From Acinetobacter pittii (GTDB lineage: Bacteria > Pseudomonadota > Gammaproteobacteria > Pseudomonadales > Moraxellaceae): a stretch of DNA of 64,000 nucleotides. The position numbers were made by a program, and so were the translations under genes. The DNA lies in contig NZ_CP139286.1 in NCBI RefSeq assembly GCF_034067285.1, forward strand, positions 1,550,001-1,614,000, read 5' to 3'. The notes beneath the pieces were generated by a model, which searched no databases, was not told the origin of the DNA, and worked only from the letters and a program-made list of their open reading frames with translations. Below are positions 45,478 to 55,301 of the stretch, in pieces (position 1 is the stretch's first letter; every line of letters begins with the position of its first letter).

Positions 45478-47973
45478 TTAGTAACTTAAAGTGATGCTTT
45501 GTTGAGTTGAGTGGTCGATTTCCTTTTGACTCACCGCATCCTCTTTACATTTATAACTTTCAAATAAAGGAAGTTGATCTGCAAAGTGGGCATCAGGTTT
45601 TCCATTTTGATTGATAAACCCACTTTGTCCTGGGGCCAAAATCGAACACATGGTGACTTGATTTGGATTTAAGATCACTCTAAACGTAGCACTTCCCGTA
45701 TTTCCATAAGTGCTGAGCTGTTGTTCATGCGATGGATCAGCCCAAGGAATGCCTACCGAATTTTTGCTGGAAAAGCCCATGGTTGCCACCGGAATTTTCC
45801 AGTCATTCGGGTCAGTCGAGTGATATTGTTTTGAAAGTTCAGTCAGTGCGTTTTCTAAAGCTTTTAAGACCACCTCATCTGCTGTTTGTCCTTTTAAGAA
45901 ATCAACATTCTGAGGAACGCTTGCCTGTTTTCCTTGCAGGGCATTCCAGATTAATTTTGATGCACTCGCTGGTTGTGCGCTTCGTGGATCATTATTTACT
46001 GGATAAAGCGTATCGGTATAGCGCTTATAAATATTTTCTGAAAGGTTAGGTTTGAGTACCAGTTCAATCATTTGATTAAGCCATGCACGTGTAATTGCTG
46101 GTGCTGCACCTTGATAATATTTCTCTTCGCTATCAGAACGTAATTTAAGATCCCAACTAGCAAGTAACGGAGCAACTTTTTTGGCTAAAGGTGAGGCATT
46201 AGGGCTTTGTGCTGCTTGAATCATATAAGGAACAAAATAACGCGCATTTAAATCTGACCATGCTGCTGTTTTATTAATTTCCCAAATTTCTTGCTGACTC
46301 AGTTTTGGTTTACTTTCTAAAGGTTCAATCAGTTCATTGACCCGATCTACATAAGAAAAGTTTGACGAATCTGAACGTAAACCAGCATAGGCTTTGTTAT
46401 TCCAGCTTGTGACATAGCCTTTTTGTGGGTTGTATTCTTTAGGGTTATGTGAGAAGTCATAAAAACCTTGCCACTCCATTGAACCATCACCTTTAGCTGG
46501 AAGCTGAATATGCTGGTTTTCAGGGCGAATAGGTAAACGACCTAAAGCAGCAACACCAATATTATTTTTAGTATCGGCATAGAACCAAGTGATAGAGGCC
46601 GCTACACGTTTGGCTTGAGCAAGAAACTCATTCCAATTTGAAGCTTTCGCTGCACTTGCCCATCCTAATAAGGTTTCAATTTCTACGCCTTCCCAGCTAC
46701 GTTTTTGTGCGTACGCCGTATGGTTATTTTCATCCCATGTACTTACAAAACCTTGTTTACTCTTATAAATATCTAAAACATGGTCAGCTTGATTCTTAAC
46801 TTTGATTTTTACTTGTTTGTGTTCAAATGGAATGTAACTTCCTTTATATAAATATTCTTTTGAATTACTTGGGTTTAAGGTGAGTTGATAAACATCGTTA
46901 GTATCGAGTGAGCCTACCGTAGAACCCCATGCTATTTTGCCATTGGTTCCAAATAAAATTGCAGGTAATCCAACTGGAGTAATACCTGTCAAATTATAGC
47001 CAGCTCCATGTAAACCAATACCGTAGGTGATTGCAGGCGTATACCATCCTTGTTGTGGACCATTATATAAAACTGCTTGGCCTTCAATGGTCTTATCGCC
47101 TTTTAAGACCCATGCATTACTGGCGGTAGGTACGCCGTCTACCACACTTTTACCTAAAGCAATGCGAGCTTGAGCTAAATAGGTTTTGGCTGCCTTGTTT
47201 GAAATAGGGCTAATGTCTTTAAGTATTTGTTGTTGACGAGCTATAAGCTGTGGTTTTTGTGCAGATTGGATAATGGTGGGAGCACTTGGGTCATCTAGCC
47301 AACGTAATTGTTGATAGACTTTGAAGCCTTCTTCTTGACCTTTTTCTTTTTGCAGTTGCGTGAGTAAATCTAAATTTGATACTTCCGAGCTTGCTGAAAA
47401 GAAGCGATTTAAAATTAAGCCCACCCAAACCATAGCAATGTCTTCTGGTTGCCATGTTGATGGTTTAAAACCATGATCTGTAAACTCTTTAGGCATACGA
47501 GCTGGATCTGTTAAAACTTCTTTAACCCGTTTATTAAAACCTGCGGCATAACCTTCAAAAATTGCTCGGTCTTCTGGTGAGAGTGCGGCGAGTTGCTGTT
47601 TAATATTCTCTGGATCAAAACGACTATGTGTCGCAATATCATATTGAAGATAGTCGGAACCGAGCACCTCAGCAACTGTGCCTTGTCCTGTACGTTTTGA
47701 CATTTCCATCTGGAATAAACGATCGGTCGCTACCGAATAGCCATAACCGTAGAAAAGCCCATAGGTGTCATTTGCATAGACATGGGGTGTACCGAATTTA
47801 TCGCGCTTAATCGTGATTTGTTTTTGTGTCGGTGTTGAGTCTAAACTTGACGAAGAATTACAACCCGCTAAAAGTGCACCTAAAAGTAATGTTCCATATT
47901 TAATTAAAGGGCGTGTAGGGTGAGGCCGAGAGTTCAGCATAGGTATGTTCAATTTAGATATCCTTACTTTCAT
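45478..47973 (-). CDS. Penicillin-acylase-family N-terminal nucleophile amidohydrolase, lipoprotein
   Basis: The 831-residue precursor has a lipobox LLAGC near residue 38, so it is membrane-anchored outside the cytoplasm. It then shows the acylase pattern: ITIKRDKFGTPHVYANDTYGLFYGYGY at the start of the alpha chain, DRLFQMEMSKRTGQG, and Ser285 in PTASNAWVLKG as the likely N-terminal nucleophile of the beta chain after self-cleavage. Members hydrolyse penicillins, acyl-homoserine lactones or arylacetyl amides; the actual substrate is unknown. Start choice is uncertain: a TTG at 47952 has a better ribosome-binding site (AAGGAT) and also yields a good signal peptide. Confidence 0.85.
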   Translation of the reverse strand: MKVRISKLNIPMLNSRPHPTRPLIKYGTLLLGALLAGCNSSSSLDSTPTQKQITIKRDKFGTPHVYANDTYGLFYGYGYSVATDRLFQMEMSKRTGQGTVAEVLGSDYLQYDIATHSRFDPENIKQQLAALSPEDRAIFEGYAAGFNKRVKEVLTDPARMPKEFTDHGFKPSTWQPEDIAMVWVGLILNRFFSASSEVSNLDLLTQLQKEKGQEEGFKVYQQLRWLDDPSAPTIIQSAQKPQLIARQQQILKDISPISNKAAKTYLAQARIALGKSVVDGVPTASNAWVLKGDKTIEGQAVLYNGPQQGWYTPAITYGIGLHGAGYNLTGITPVGLPAILFGTNGKIAWGSTVGSLDTNDVYQLTLNPSNSKEYLYKGSYIPFEHKQVKIKVKNQADHVLDIYKSKQGFVSTWDENNHTAYAQKRSWEGVEIETLLGWASAAKASNWNEFLAQAKRVAASITWFYADTKNNIGVAALGRLPIRPENQHIQLPAKGDGSMEWQGFYDFSHNPKEYNPQKGYVTSWNNKAYAGLRSDSSNFSYVDRVNELIEPLESKPKLSQQEIWEINKTAAWSDLNARYFVPYMIQAAQSPNASPLAKKVAPLLASWDLKLRSDSEEKYYQGAAPAITRAWLNQMIELVLKPNLSENIYKRYTDTLYPVNNDPRSAQPASASKLIWNALQGKQASVPQNVDFLKGQTADEVVLKALENALTELSKQYHSTDPNDWKIPVATMGFSSKNSVGIPWADPSHEQQLSTYGNTGSATFRVILNPNQVTMCSILAPGQSGFINQNGKPDAHFADQLPLFESYKCKEDAVSQKEIDHSTQQSITLSY

Positions 47974-48067
47974 TATGATGTAGAAGTGAACGATTTAAGA
48001 ATCTTCTTAGATTCACGTCACTGATGAACAAGCCCTGTTCATGAGTTTAAAATACTGTTATTTATCC

Positions 48068-48107
48068 ATGTAATTTTCCATTACATTTGAGGTATATATT
48101 TATACCT
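48068..48107. promoter_or_regulatory. Two inverted repeats upstream of the acylase gene
   Basis: ATGTAAT-N5-ATTACAT (48068-48086) is followed by AGGTATA-N4-TATACCT (48090-48107). They lie about 100 bases upstream of the minus-strand acylase start and could be operators. No regulator is assigned. Confidence 0.4.
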
Positions 48108-48145
48108 TCTCGAACAAGTTATTTAGTTTTTTATTTTGGAAGAAT

Positions 48146-48172
48146 AAAAAAGGCCATGATTGGCCTTTTTCG
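48146..48172. terminator. Terminator of the cat operon (bidirectional shape)
   Basis: AAAAAGGCCA (48147-48156) pairs with TGGCCTTTTT (48161-48170) around TGAT. On the minus strand the T-run follows the stem, 30 bases after the catD stop codon. Confidence 0.88.
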
Positions 48173-48200
48173 AAATGTATAAATTTTATTGACAGCAAAA

Positions 48201-48980
48201 TTAGTTCACTAAAAAATCCTTTAAGATTTTATTAAAAGCTTCTGGTTGCTCTACATTGGAAATATGAGACGCATCTATTTCTGCAAGTTTTGCTTGTGGA
48301 ATGCGTTGCTGCATAAATTGGCCATCTGCAACGGTAGTTACAGGGTCTTGAGTTCCAGCAATTACTAATACTGGAACTTTAATATCTTTTAACTGCTCAC
48401 GGACATCCGCTTTAGCCAAAGCCTCACAACAATTGGCATAACCCATTGCGCTGCCAGCACTTAAGTCGTTACACAGGTTGTTGACAATTGAAGGATGACT
48501 TTGGATAAAGGGATCTGTAAACCATCGCGAAGCTGCTGTAGCTGCGATCGGTTGTAAACCTTGTTCACGCACTAATTTTGCACGATCAAGCCATGCCTGT
48601 TCTTGCCCAATTTTAGCGGCAGTATTTGCCACAACAACATGACTAAAGCGGTCAGGGTAGTGAATTGCAAGCCATTGCCCAGTTAAACCGCCCATTGAAA
48701 TACCACAAAAAGCAGCTTTAGTAATATTTAGGTGATCAAGTAAACGGACAACATCTTCAGCTAATTGCTCTACAGTGTATGGGCCGTCAGGTGTGGATGA
48801 TGAACCGTGACCACGTGTGTCATAGCAGATTACAAAAAACTGATCTTTCAATTCATTAAACTGTTTTTGCCACATACCATAATTGGTGCCTAAAGAATTG
48901 GAAAACACCAGAGCAGGGGAAGATGGCTCACCAAAGGTTTGATAATTAATTTGTGCATCGGCAGATTGAAAAGATGGCAT
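48201..48980 (-). CDS. catD: 3-oxoadipate enol-lactone hydrolase (catechol branch)
   Basis: This 259-residue alpha/beta-hydrolase does the same reaction as PcaD. FSNSLGTNYGMWQKQF, YDTRGHGSS, GISMGG (nucleophile Ser), GTQDPVTTVAD and ASHISNVEQP carry the triad. I chose the ATG at 48980, preceded by AAGGAG with 6 bases between; the longer frame up to 49025 runs into catF and adds unrelated residues. Its sequence is well diverged from PcaD, so the gene-conversion tract that keeps catIJF and pcaIJF alike stops before it. It is the last gene of the cat operon. Confidence 0.94.
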   Translation of the reverse strand: MPSFQSADAQINYQTFGEPSSPALVFSNSLGTNYGMWQKQFNELKDQFFVICYDTRGHGSSSTPDGPYTVEQLAEDVVRLLDHLNITKAAFCGISMGGLTGQWLAIHYPDRFSHVVVANTAAKIGQEQAWLDRAKLVREQGLQPIAATAASRWFTDPFIQSHPSIVNNLCNDLSAGSAMGYANCCEALAKADVREQLKDIKVPVLVIAGTQDPVTTVADGQFMQQRIPQAKLAEIDASHISNVEQPEAFNKILKDFLVN

Positions 48981-48990
48981 TTGTTTCTCC

Positions 48991-50211
48991 TTAAAGTGCT
49001 TCAACACGTTCAATAATGAGTGCAATTCCTTGGCCTACACCAATACACATTGAACATAAGGCATAACGACCATTTTTTTGCTCAAGCTGGTTTAAGGCTG
49101 TGGTGACTAGGCGTGCACCTGATGCACCAAGTGGATGACCCAATGCAATTGCACCACCGTTTGGATTTACTTTATTGCTATCGTCTGGTAAACCTAAATC
49201 ACGGGTCACTGCCAAAGCCTGTGCAGCAAAGGCTTCATTCAGCTCAATCACATCCATCTGATCTAAAGTCAGGTTGGCTTGTTTCAGTAATTTTTTAATC
49301 GCTGGTGCCGGAGCAAAACCCATAATGCGTGGTTCTACACCCACAGCTGTTGAAGCAATGATCTTGGCACGTGGTTTTAAGTTGTAAGCTTGAACAGCTT
49401 CATCAGAAGCAATCAATAAAGCTGCTGCACCATCGTTAATGCCTGAAGCATTTCCCGCAGTGACGGTGCCATCTGCTTTGACCACAGGTTTAAGTTTGCT
49501 TAAACCTTCAAGGGTAGTTGATGCACGTGGGTGTTCATCGGTATCAATCACAACAGCATCACCCTTACGCTGAGGGATTTCAACTGCCACGATTTCTTTA
49601 GAAAAAAAGCCTTTGGCTTGCGCGCTTGCGGTGCGTTGTTGGCTCACCAAGGCAAACTGGTCCTGATCTGCACGATTGACGTTAAACTGTTCAGCCACGT
49701 TTTCGGCAGTCTGGGGCATGGTGTCTACACCATACAATTCTTTAAGTTTAGAATTAATGAAACGCCAGCCCATGGTGGTGTCTTCGATCTTCTGGTTACG
49801 GCCAAAAGCGCTGTCAGACTTACCCATCACATAGGGTGCACGGCTCATGCTTTCCACACCACCTGCAATCACCAAGTTCGCTTCACCTGCTTTAATGGCA
49901 CGGGCAGCAATGGCAATCGCATCGAGTGAGGAACCACAGAGACGGTTAATAGTCGTTGCAGGCACCTGATACGGTAGACCTGCAAGCAGTGCTGACATAC
50001 GGCCGACATTACGGTTATCTTCACCGGCTTGGTTCGCACAGCCATAGATCACATCATCGACCTGTTCCCAATCTACATTTGGGTTACGCTGCATGAGCGC
50101 TTTAATCGGTACAGCGCCAAGGTCATCGGCACGGACAGGAGCAAGGCCACCGGCATAACGGCCGAATGGTGTACGGATGGCATCGATGATATAAGCGTTT
50201 TTTAATGTCAT
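48991..50211 (-). CDS. catF: 3-oxoadipyl-CoA thiolase, second copy
   Basis: CatF is a 406-residue thiolase with the same catalytic Cys/His/Cys set as PcaF ([23 protein letters not shown]). Compared with PcaF I count eight substitutions (for example K/N and M/I in the PIxALxQRNP segment, N/S in SAFGRxQ) and a three-residue C-terminal extension EAL. The DNA resemblance fades over the last 60 bases before the stop. It serves the catechol branch and lies ten bases before catD. Confidence 0.96.
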   Translation of the reverse strand: MTLKNAYIIDAIRTPFGRYAGGLAPVRADDLGAVPIKALMQRNPNVDWEQVDDVIYGCANQAGEDNRNVGRMSALLAGLPYQVPATTINRLCGSSLDAIAIAARAIKAGEANLVIAGGVESMSRAPYVMGKSDSAFGRNQKIEDTTMGWRFINSKLKELYGVDTMPQTAENVAEQFNVNRADQDQFALVSQQRTASAQAKGFFSKEIVAVEIPQRKGDAVVIDTDEHPRASTTLEGLSKLKPVVKADGTVTAGNASGINDGAAALLIASDEAVQAYNLKPRAKIIASTAVGVEPRIMGFAPAPAIKKLLKQANLTLDQMDVIELNEAFAAQALAVTRDLGLPDDSNKVNPNGGAIALGHPLGASGARLVTTALNQLEQKNGRYALCSMCIGVGQGIALIIERVEAL

Positions 50212-50223
50212 TTCCCTACTTCC

Positions 50224-50877
50224 TTACCCTTGAGTGGCATCAATCAAAGTTGCACCCGTTAAAGCCTGTAACTCATCAAAGCTCAGACCTTCAACCTTCT
50301 CAAGCACCTTTAAACCATCTTGGGTCACGTCAATCACACACAGGTCAGTGTAAATACGGTCAACACATCGTTTGCCTGTTACCGGATAAGTGAGCTCAGC
50401 GACAATCTTTGGTTCACCTTGCTTGGTTACATGGTCTGTCGTGATAAAGACTTTCTTGGCACCAACCGCTAAATCCATTGCACCACCAACAGCAGGAATC
50501 GCATCCGGTGCACCTGTGTGCCAATTGGCCAAGTCACCATTGGCTGCAACCTGAAAGGCGCCAAGTACGGCAATATCAAGATGACCACCACGCATCATCG
50601 CAAATGAATCGCCATGATGAAAAAAGCTGCCGCCTTCAAGCATGGTCACAAACTCTTTACCCGCATTAATCAGTTCAGGGTCTTCTTCACCTGCTGCTGG
50701 CGGTGGGCCAAAAGCCAACAAACCATTTTCAGAATGAAGGAAAATGTCTTTGTCATTCGGTAGGTAGCTGGCAATCTTGGTCGGTAAGCCAATACCTAGG
50801 TTTACATAGGCGCCATCTGGAATATCTTGTGCCACACGCTTTGCAATCTGGTCACGGCTGAGTTTCTGGTAGCTCAT
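50224..50877 (-). CDS. catJ: 3-oxoadipate CoA-transferase subunit B, second copy
   Basis: The 217-residue beta subunit has the catalytic Glu50 in LHSENGLLAFGP. It differs from PcaJ at two residues. The spacers to its neighbours are also the same as in the pca copy, including the AAGGAG ribosome-binding site. Confidence 0.96.
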   Translation of the reverse strand: MSYQKLSRDQIAKRVAQDIPDGAYVNLGIGLPTKIASYLPNDKDIFLHSENGLLAFGPPPAAGEEDPELINAGKEFVTMLEGGSFFHHGDSFAMMRGGHLDIAVLGAFQVAANGDLANWHTGAPDAIPAVGGAMDLAVGAKKVFITTDHVTKQGEPKIVAELTYPVTGKRCVDRIYTDLCVIDVTQDGLKVLEKVEGLSFDELQALTGATLIDATQG

Positions 50878-50895
50878 GTTATTTCTCCTTATTGC

Positions 50896-51567
50896 TTACT
50901 GTGCGGGTGCGACTTGTACAACGTGCTGTACAAAGATCCCTGGGGTGATGATGTGTTCCGGATCTAATCCACCGAGCTCTACAACTTCAGACACCTGAGC
51001 AATGGTGACATCAGCAGCCATCGCCATGATCGGGCCAAAGTTACGTGCAGATTTACGGTAAACCAGATTGCCCCAGCGGTCGCCCTTGTAAGCCTTAATC
51101 AAGGCAAAGTCCGCCTTGATCGGATATTCAAGTACGTAATCGTTGCCATCGATCTGGCGGGTTTCTTTGCCTTCAGCTAAAAGTGTTCCAAAGCCTGTTG
51201 GGGTAAACACAGCACCAAGTCCCATACCTGCTGCCTGAATACGGCAAGCCAGATTGCCTTGCGGCACGACTTCAAGCTCGACTTTTCCGGCACGGTACAA
51301 CTCATCAAACACATAAGAGTCTGCCTGACGTGGGAAAGAACAAATCACTTTTTTAACTGAACCGGCTTTAAGCAGTTTCGCCAGACCGTAATCACCGTTA
51401 CCGGCATTGTTGCTGACAATAGTTAAATCTTTAACACCCAGTTCAATCAGTCCGTCAATGAGTTCAGCGGGTTGTCCTGCGGTACCAAAACCACCAATCA
51501 GAATGGTTGCACCATCTTTAATCTGCGATAGTGCCTCGCTTAGTGAGGACTTACTTTTGTCAATCAT
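50896..51567 (-). CDS. catI: 3-oxoadipate CoA-transferase subunit A, second copy
   Basis: The 223-residue alpha subunit differs from PcaI at two residues. Similarity to the pca copy begins exactly at the ATG: the bases upstream (CTCACATG here against GTCTAATG at pcaI) are unrelated. A 135-base gap with two strong stem-loops separates it from catA. Confidence 0.96.
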   Translation of the reverse strand: MIDKSKSSLSEALSQIKDGATILIGGFGTAGQPAELIDGLIELGVKDLTIVSNNAGNGDYGLAKLLKAGSVKKVICSFPRQADSYVFDELYRAGKVELEVVPQGNLACRIQAAGMGLGAVFTPTGFGTLLAEGKETRQIDGNDYVLEYPIKADFALIKAYKGDRWGNLVYRKSARNFGPIMAMAADVTIAQVSEVVELGGLDPEHIITPGIFVQHVVQVAPAQ

Positions 51568-51600
51568 GTGAGAAACCCTAGAGCATGAGGTAACGTGATG

Positions 51601-51648
51601 TTATTACTACCGCTAAAAATTTATTTAAATTCTTAATGGTAGTAATAA
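51601..51648 (-). other. Stem-loop 1 between catA and catI
   Basis: TTATTACTACC (51601-51611) and GGTAGTAATAA (51638-51648) are perfect complements around a 26-base AT-rich loop in the cat transcript. Confidence 0.6.
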
Positions 51649-51662
51649 ATGGACTAAGTTTT

Positions 51663-51690
51663 GTGAGTCAAAAGCGAACTTTTAACTCAC
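51663..51690 (-). other. Stem-loop 2 between catA and catI with a UUCG loop
   Basis: On the minus strand GTGAGTTAAAAG pairs with CTTTTGACTCAC (one G-U pair) around TTCG. It starts about 13 bases after the catA stop codon. No U-run follows, so it looks like a 3'-end stabiliser or processing element rather than a terminator. Confidence 0.65.
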
Positions 51691-51702
51691 ATATACTTTT
51701 AA

Positions 51703-52623
51703 TTAAGCGCTAGCGCGACGACGTTCAACTTCAGTTGAAGGAGCAGCAGCGACATCTTTAACAAGTTCGATGTTAAATGTGATGTGTTTGAAGGCGTGAT
51801 CTAAACCACGGCGTTGTATTTCAGCTGGGTCAGTCACATCAACTGCTGTTGCCACTAAACCGTCACGGGTTGCGAAAGCAAAGTCGTCCCATAAGTACTC
51901 ATCACCCTCAATGTTGAATTGAGTTGTAAGCTTGCGGTAACCCGGTGCAGAAACGAAGTAGTGAACGTGAGATGGACGGTTACCATGACGGCCTAACTTG
52001 TTAAGAAGTGCTTGAGTTGTGCCTTCTGGCGGGCAACCATAACCTACTGGCATAGTGGTTAATGCCACATACTTACCATCAGCATCAGTCAAAATACTAC
52101 GGCGTAAGTTGAAGTCAGATTGAGACTTATCAAAGAATGAGTAGTTGCCTAAACTGTTGGCATGCCATACTTCAACTTTAGCATTTTCAATAATATTGCC
52201 ATCAGTATCGGTTACCTTACCTTCAATAATCAAGGTATCGATTTTGCCTGTTTCAGTACCATCATCCATACGCGCAAAACCAACAGATTCAGGTGCACCC
52301 GCTACGTAAAGTGGGCCTTCGATGGTACGAGGTGTGCCACCCGTAACACCAGCTTTTGCATCCGCTTCATCTGCACGTAAATCAAGATAGTGCTCTAGAC
52401 CTAAGCCAGCTGCCAAAAGTCCAAGTTCATTGGCTTGACCCGCATCGGTAAAATATTCCAAACCTTTCCATACTTCTGAAGGTTGGATGTCTAAGTCTTC
52501 GATGGCTTGAAATAAATCCCCGAGAAGGCGCACTACAATTTGTTGAACACGTGCATCGACTTCGCCTTTTGCAGTGTCGACATTCATTTGTTTTACAAGC
52601 GCATCAATTTGTTGACGGTTCAT
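51703..52623 (-). CDS. catA: Catechol 1,2-dioxygenase
   Basis: CatA opens catechol to cis,cis-muconate using non-haem Fe(III). Expected ligands are Tyr161 (GNYSFF), Tyr195 (VGYGCPP), His219 and His221 (PSHVHYF). The helical N-terminal dimerisation domain (residues 1-90) is typical of the 306-residue intradiol enzymes that act on catechol. In A. baylyi catA stands apart from catBCIJFD; here it lies between catC and catI on the same strand, with gaps of 161 and 135 bases that contain hairpins. Confidence 0.95.
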   Translation of the reverse strand: MNRQQIDALVKQMNVDTAKGEVDARVQQIVVRLLGDLFQAIEDLDIQPSEVWKGLEYFTDAGQANELGLLAAGLGLEHYLDLRADEADAKAGVTGGTPRTIEGPLYVAGAPESVGFARMDDGTETGKIDTLIIEGKVTDTDGNIIENAKVEVWHANSLGNYSFFDKSQSDFNLRRSILTDADGKYVALTTMPVGYGCPPEGTTQALLNKLGRHGNRPSHVHYFVSAPGYRKLTTQFNIEGDEYLWDDFAFATRDGLVATAVDVTDPAEIQRRGLDHAFKHITFNIELVKDVAAAPSTEVERRRASA

Positions 52624-52741
52624 ACTAAAACTCCTTAAGTATGCAATACGGTTTTGGGTGGCAGAGCTGCGGGCATTTTGTTTTGCTAGCGAATAGTGCC
52701 TGCCACGTTCCTTGTTACCTTTTGAATCAGTGTATTTAGTT

Positions 52742-52771
52742 TTTGAGTGTGCTTAAGACGGCACATTCAAA
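52742..52771 (-). other. Stem-loop between catC and catA
   Basis: TTTGAGTGTGC and GCACATTCAAA (52742-52771) pair with a single mismatch or wobble around an 8-base loop, just after the catC stop codon on the minus strand. No U-run. The rest of the 161-base gap holds GTATGCAATAC (52639-52649) just ahead of the catA start. Confidence 0.5.
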
Positions 52772-52784
52772 CTATTTTCTTAGA

Positions 52785-53075
52785 TTACGAATCATCATCA
52801 CGAACAGAAGAAGGGTGGCGATTAAGTGCCATCACTTCGATGTTCATGTAAGGATAAAGTGGTAATCCCTGTAAAATGTTGTGCAACTCTTCATTGCTCT
52901 CAACATCAAAAATACTGATGTTTGAGTATTGGCCTGTAATACGCCAGATGTGGCGCCATTTACCTTGACGCTGTAAGTCTTGCGAATAGGCTTTTTCAAC
53001 AGCCTTAATTTCATTCGCTTTGTCGGCTGGCATATCAAGTGGAATATGCACATCCATACGTACATGAAATAACAT
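52785..53075 (-). CDS. catC: Muconolactone delta-isomerase
   Basis: The 96-residue protein is the ferredoxin-like-fold isomerase that turns muconolactone into beta-ketoadipate enol-lactone. MLFHVRMDVHIPLDMPADKANEIKAVEKAYSQDLQRQGKWRHIWRITGQYSN is the family pattern, including the RxGKWxHxWR core. It forms decamers in other bacteria. It follows catB by 23 bases. Confidence 0.96.
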   Translation of the reverse strand: MLFHVRMDVHIPLDMPADKANEIKAVEKAYSQDLQRQGKWRHIWRITGQYSNISIFDVESNEELHNILQGLPLYPYMNIEVMALNRHPSSVRDDDS

Positions 53076-53098
53076 GGGAAACTCCTTATCCTGTTGCC

Positions 53099-54205
53099 TT
53101 AACGACGTAACTTTTCAACTTTATCTTCATCAATTTCAATGCCTAAGCCTGGAGCTGTTGGCAAGTGCAATTCAAAGTTTTCGTAGCGTAGTGGTTCTTT
53201 CAAAATTTCTTCGGTAAGTAATAATGGACCAAATAATTCAGTACCAAACGCTAGTGTTTCAAAGGTTGCAAACGCATGAGCAGAAGCCATGCTACCTACA
53301 GGGCCTTCAAGCATGGTACCGCCATAAAGATCGATTCCAGCCAAACCTGCAATCTTGGCAACTTCACATGCTTCGATCAGACCACCTGATTGTTCAATCT
53401 TCACCGCAAATACATCTGCACCATGACTTTTTGCAATACGATATGCGCTGTCAGGGCCAGTTAAAGCTTCATCTGCCATAATTGCGACATCAAAACGACG
53501 CGTTAAACGAGCAAGTGCTTCAGTATTTTGAATAGCGCAAGGCTGTTCAATTAAATCAATTCCGCCATCTTGTAGCTGTTGAATACCTTGAATACATTCC
53601 AACTCTGACCATGCACGATTTACGTCAACACGTACACTAATATCTGCACCTAATGCTTTTTTAATTGCAATCACATGATCAACATCGTGTTGCAAAGGAC
53701 GTGAGCCGATTTTGAGTTTGAACGTGTTATGACGTTTTAACTCAATCATTTTGCGAGCTTCAGCAATATCTTTTTCTGTGTCGCCAGATGCGAGCGTCCA
53801 AAGTACAGGTAAACTATCACGCAGACGGCCACCTAAAACTTCACTTAACGGTACACCTAGTCGTTTTGCTTGAATATCAAGCAGCGCAGTTTGAATGGCA
53901 CATTTCGCGAAACGGTTACCATTAATATTCTTACGAATCAGTTTTAGTGTTTGTGCGACATTTAAATCTTTAACTGATGCGAGTAATGGTGCAAAGTAAG
54001 TATCAATATTGGCTTTGACACTTTCAGGACTTTCTTCACCATAGTTCAGTCCACCAATGGTGGTCGCTTCACCCCAACCGACAATACCATCCGTGGTCGT
54101 AATTTTAACGAGCACCAAAGTCTGAGTACGCATGGTAGTCACAGACAGTTGGTGAGGACGGATAGTTGGAATATCCACAAGTATGGTTTCTATGGTTCTA
54201 TACAT
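53099..54205 (-). CDS. catB: Muconate cycloisomerase
   Basis: CatB converts cis,cis-muconate to muconolactone. It is a 368-residue enolase-superfamily enzyme of the muconate lactonising subgroup: KLKIG carries the KxK catalytic lysines, VRVDVNRAW, IEQPC and MADEALTG the three acidic Mn ligands. It is the first gene of the cat operon and is divergent from catM with 100 bases between starts. Confidence 0.95.
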   Translation of the reverse strand: MYRTIETILVDIPTIRPHQLSVTTMRTQTLVLVKITTTDGIVGWGEATTIGGLNYGEESPESVKANIDTYFAPLLASVKDLNVAQTLKLIRKNINGNRFAKCAIQTALLDIQAKRLGVPLSEVLGGRLRDSLPVLWTLASGDTEKDIAEARKMIELKRHNTFKLKIGSRPLQHDVDHVIAIKKALGADISVRVDVNRAWSELECIQGIQQLQDGGIDLIEQPCAIQNTEALARLTRRFDVAIMADEALTGPDSAYRIAKSHGADVFAVKIEQSGGLIEACEVAKIAGLAGIDLYGGTMLEGPVGSMASAHAFATFETLAFGTELFGPLLLTEEILKEPLRYENFELHLPTAPGLGIEIDEDKVEKLRR

Positions 54206-54232
54206 GAAGTTTCAACTATTACGAACTTGTTT

Positions 54233-54251
54233 ACATACCATAGAAGAATGT
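54233..54251. promoter_or_regulatory. LysR-type dyad near the catB start
   Basis: ACAT-N11-ATGT (54233-54251) fits the T-N11-A pattern of LysR proteins; it contains ATAC-N7-GAAT, one base off the CatM/BenM pattern ATAC-N7-GTAT. It lies about 28 bases upstream of catB. Confidence 0.5.
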
Positions 54252-54276
54252 AATAGCCTAAAATAGATATAGAACG

Positions 54277-55220
<944 letters not shown>

Positions 55221-55301
55221 CTTTTTAATACGTTTTAAATTGAATTATCATGTTATTTTTAAACTTTAAGATTATAGGTAATATTTAAAAGGAATTATTG
55301 A

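Noticed and set aside
45478..47973. Beta-lactam resistance determinant
   Set aside because: The penicillin acylase family name does not imply resistance; the context is aromatic amine metabolism and the substrate is unknown.
49531..49929. A 132-codon plus-strand open frame opposite catF, with a shorter relative opposite pcaF (4510-4797)
   Set aside because: It is antisense to a certain gene; it appears twice only because pcaF and catF are near-identical, and it has no ribosome-binding site or family resemblance.
52639..52649. CatM site ahead of catA (GTATGCAATAC)
   Set aside because: The palindrome has a three-base centre and does not fit ATAC-N7-GTAT; it is probably chance in AT-rich DNA.
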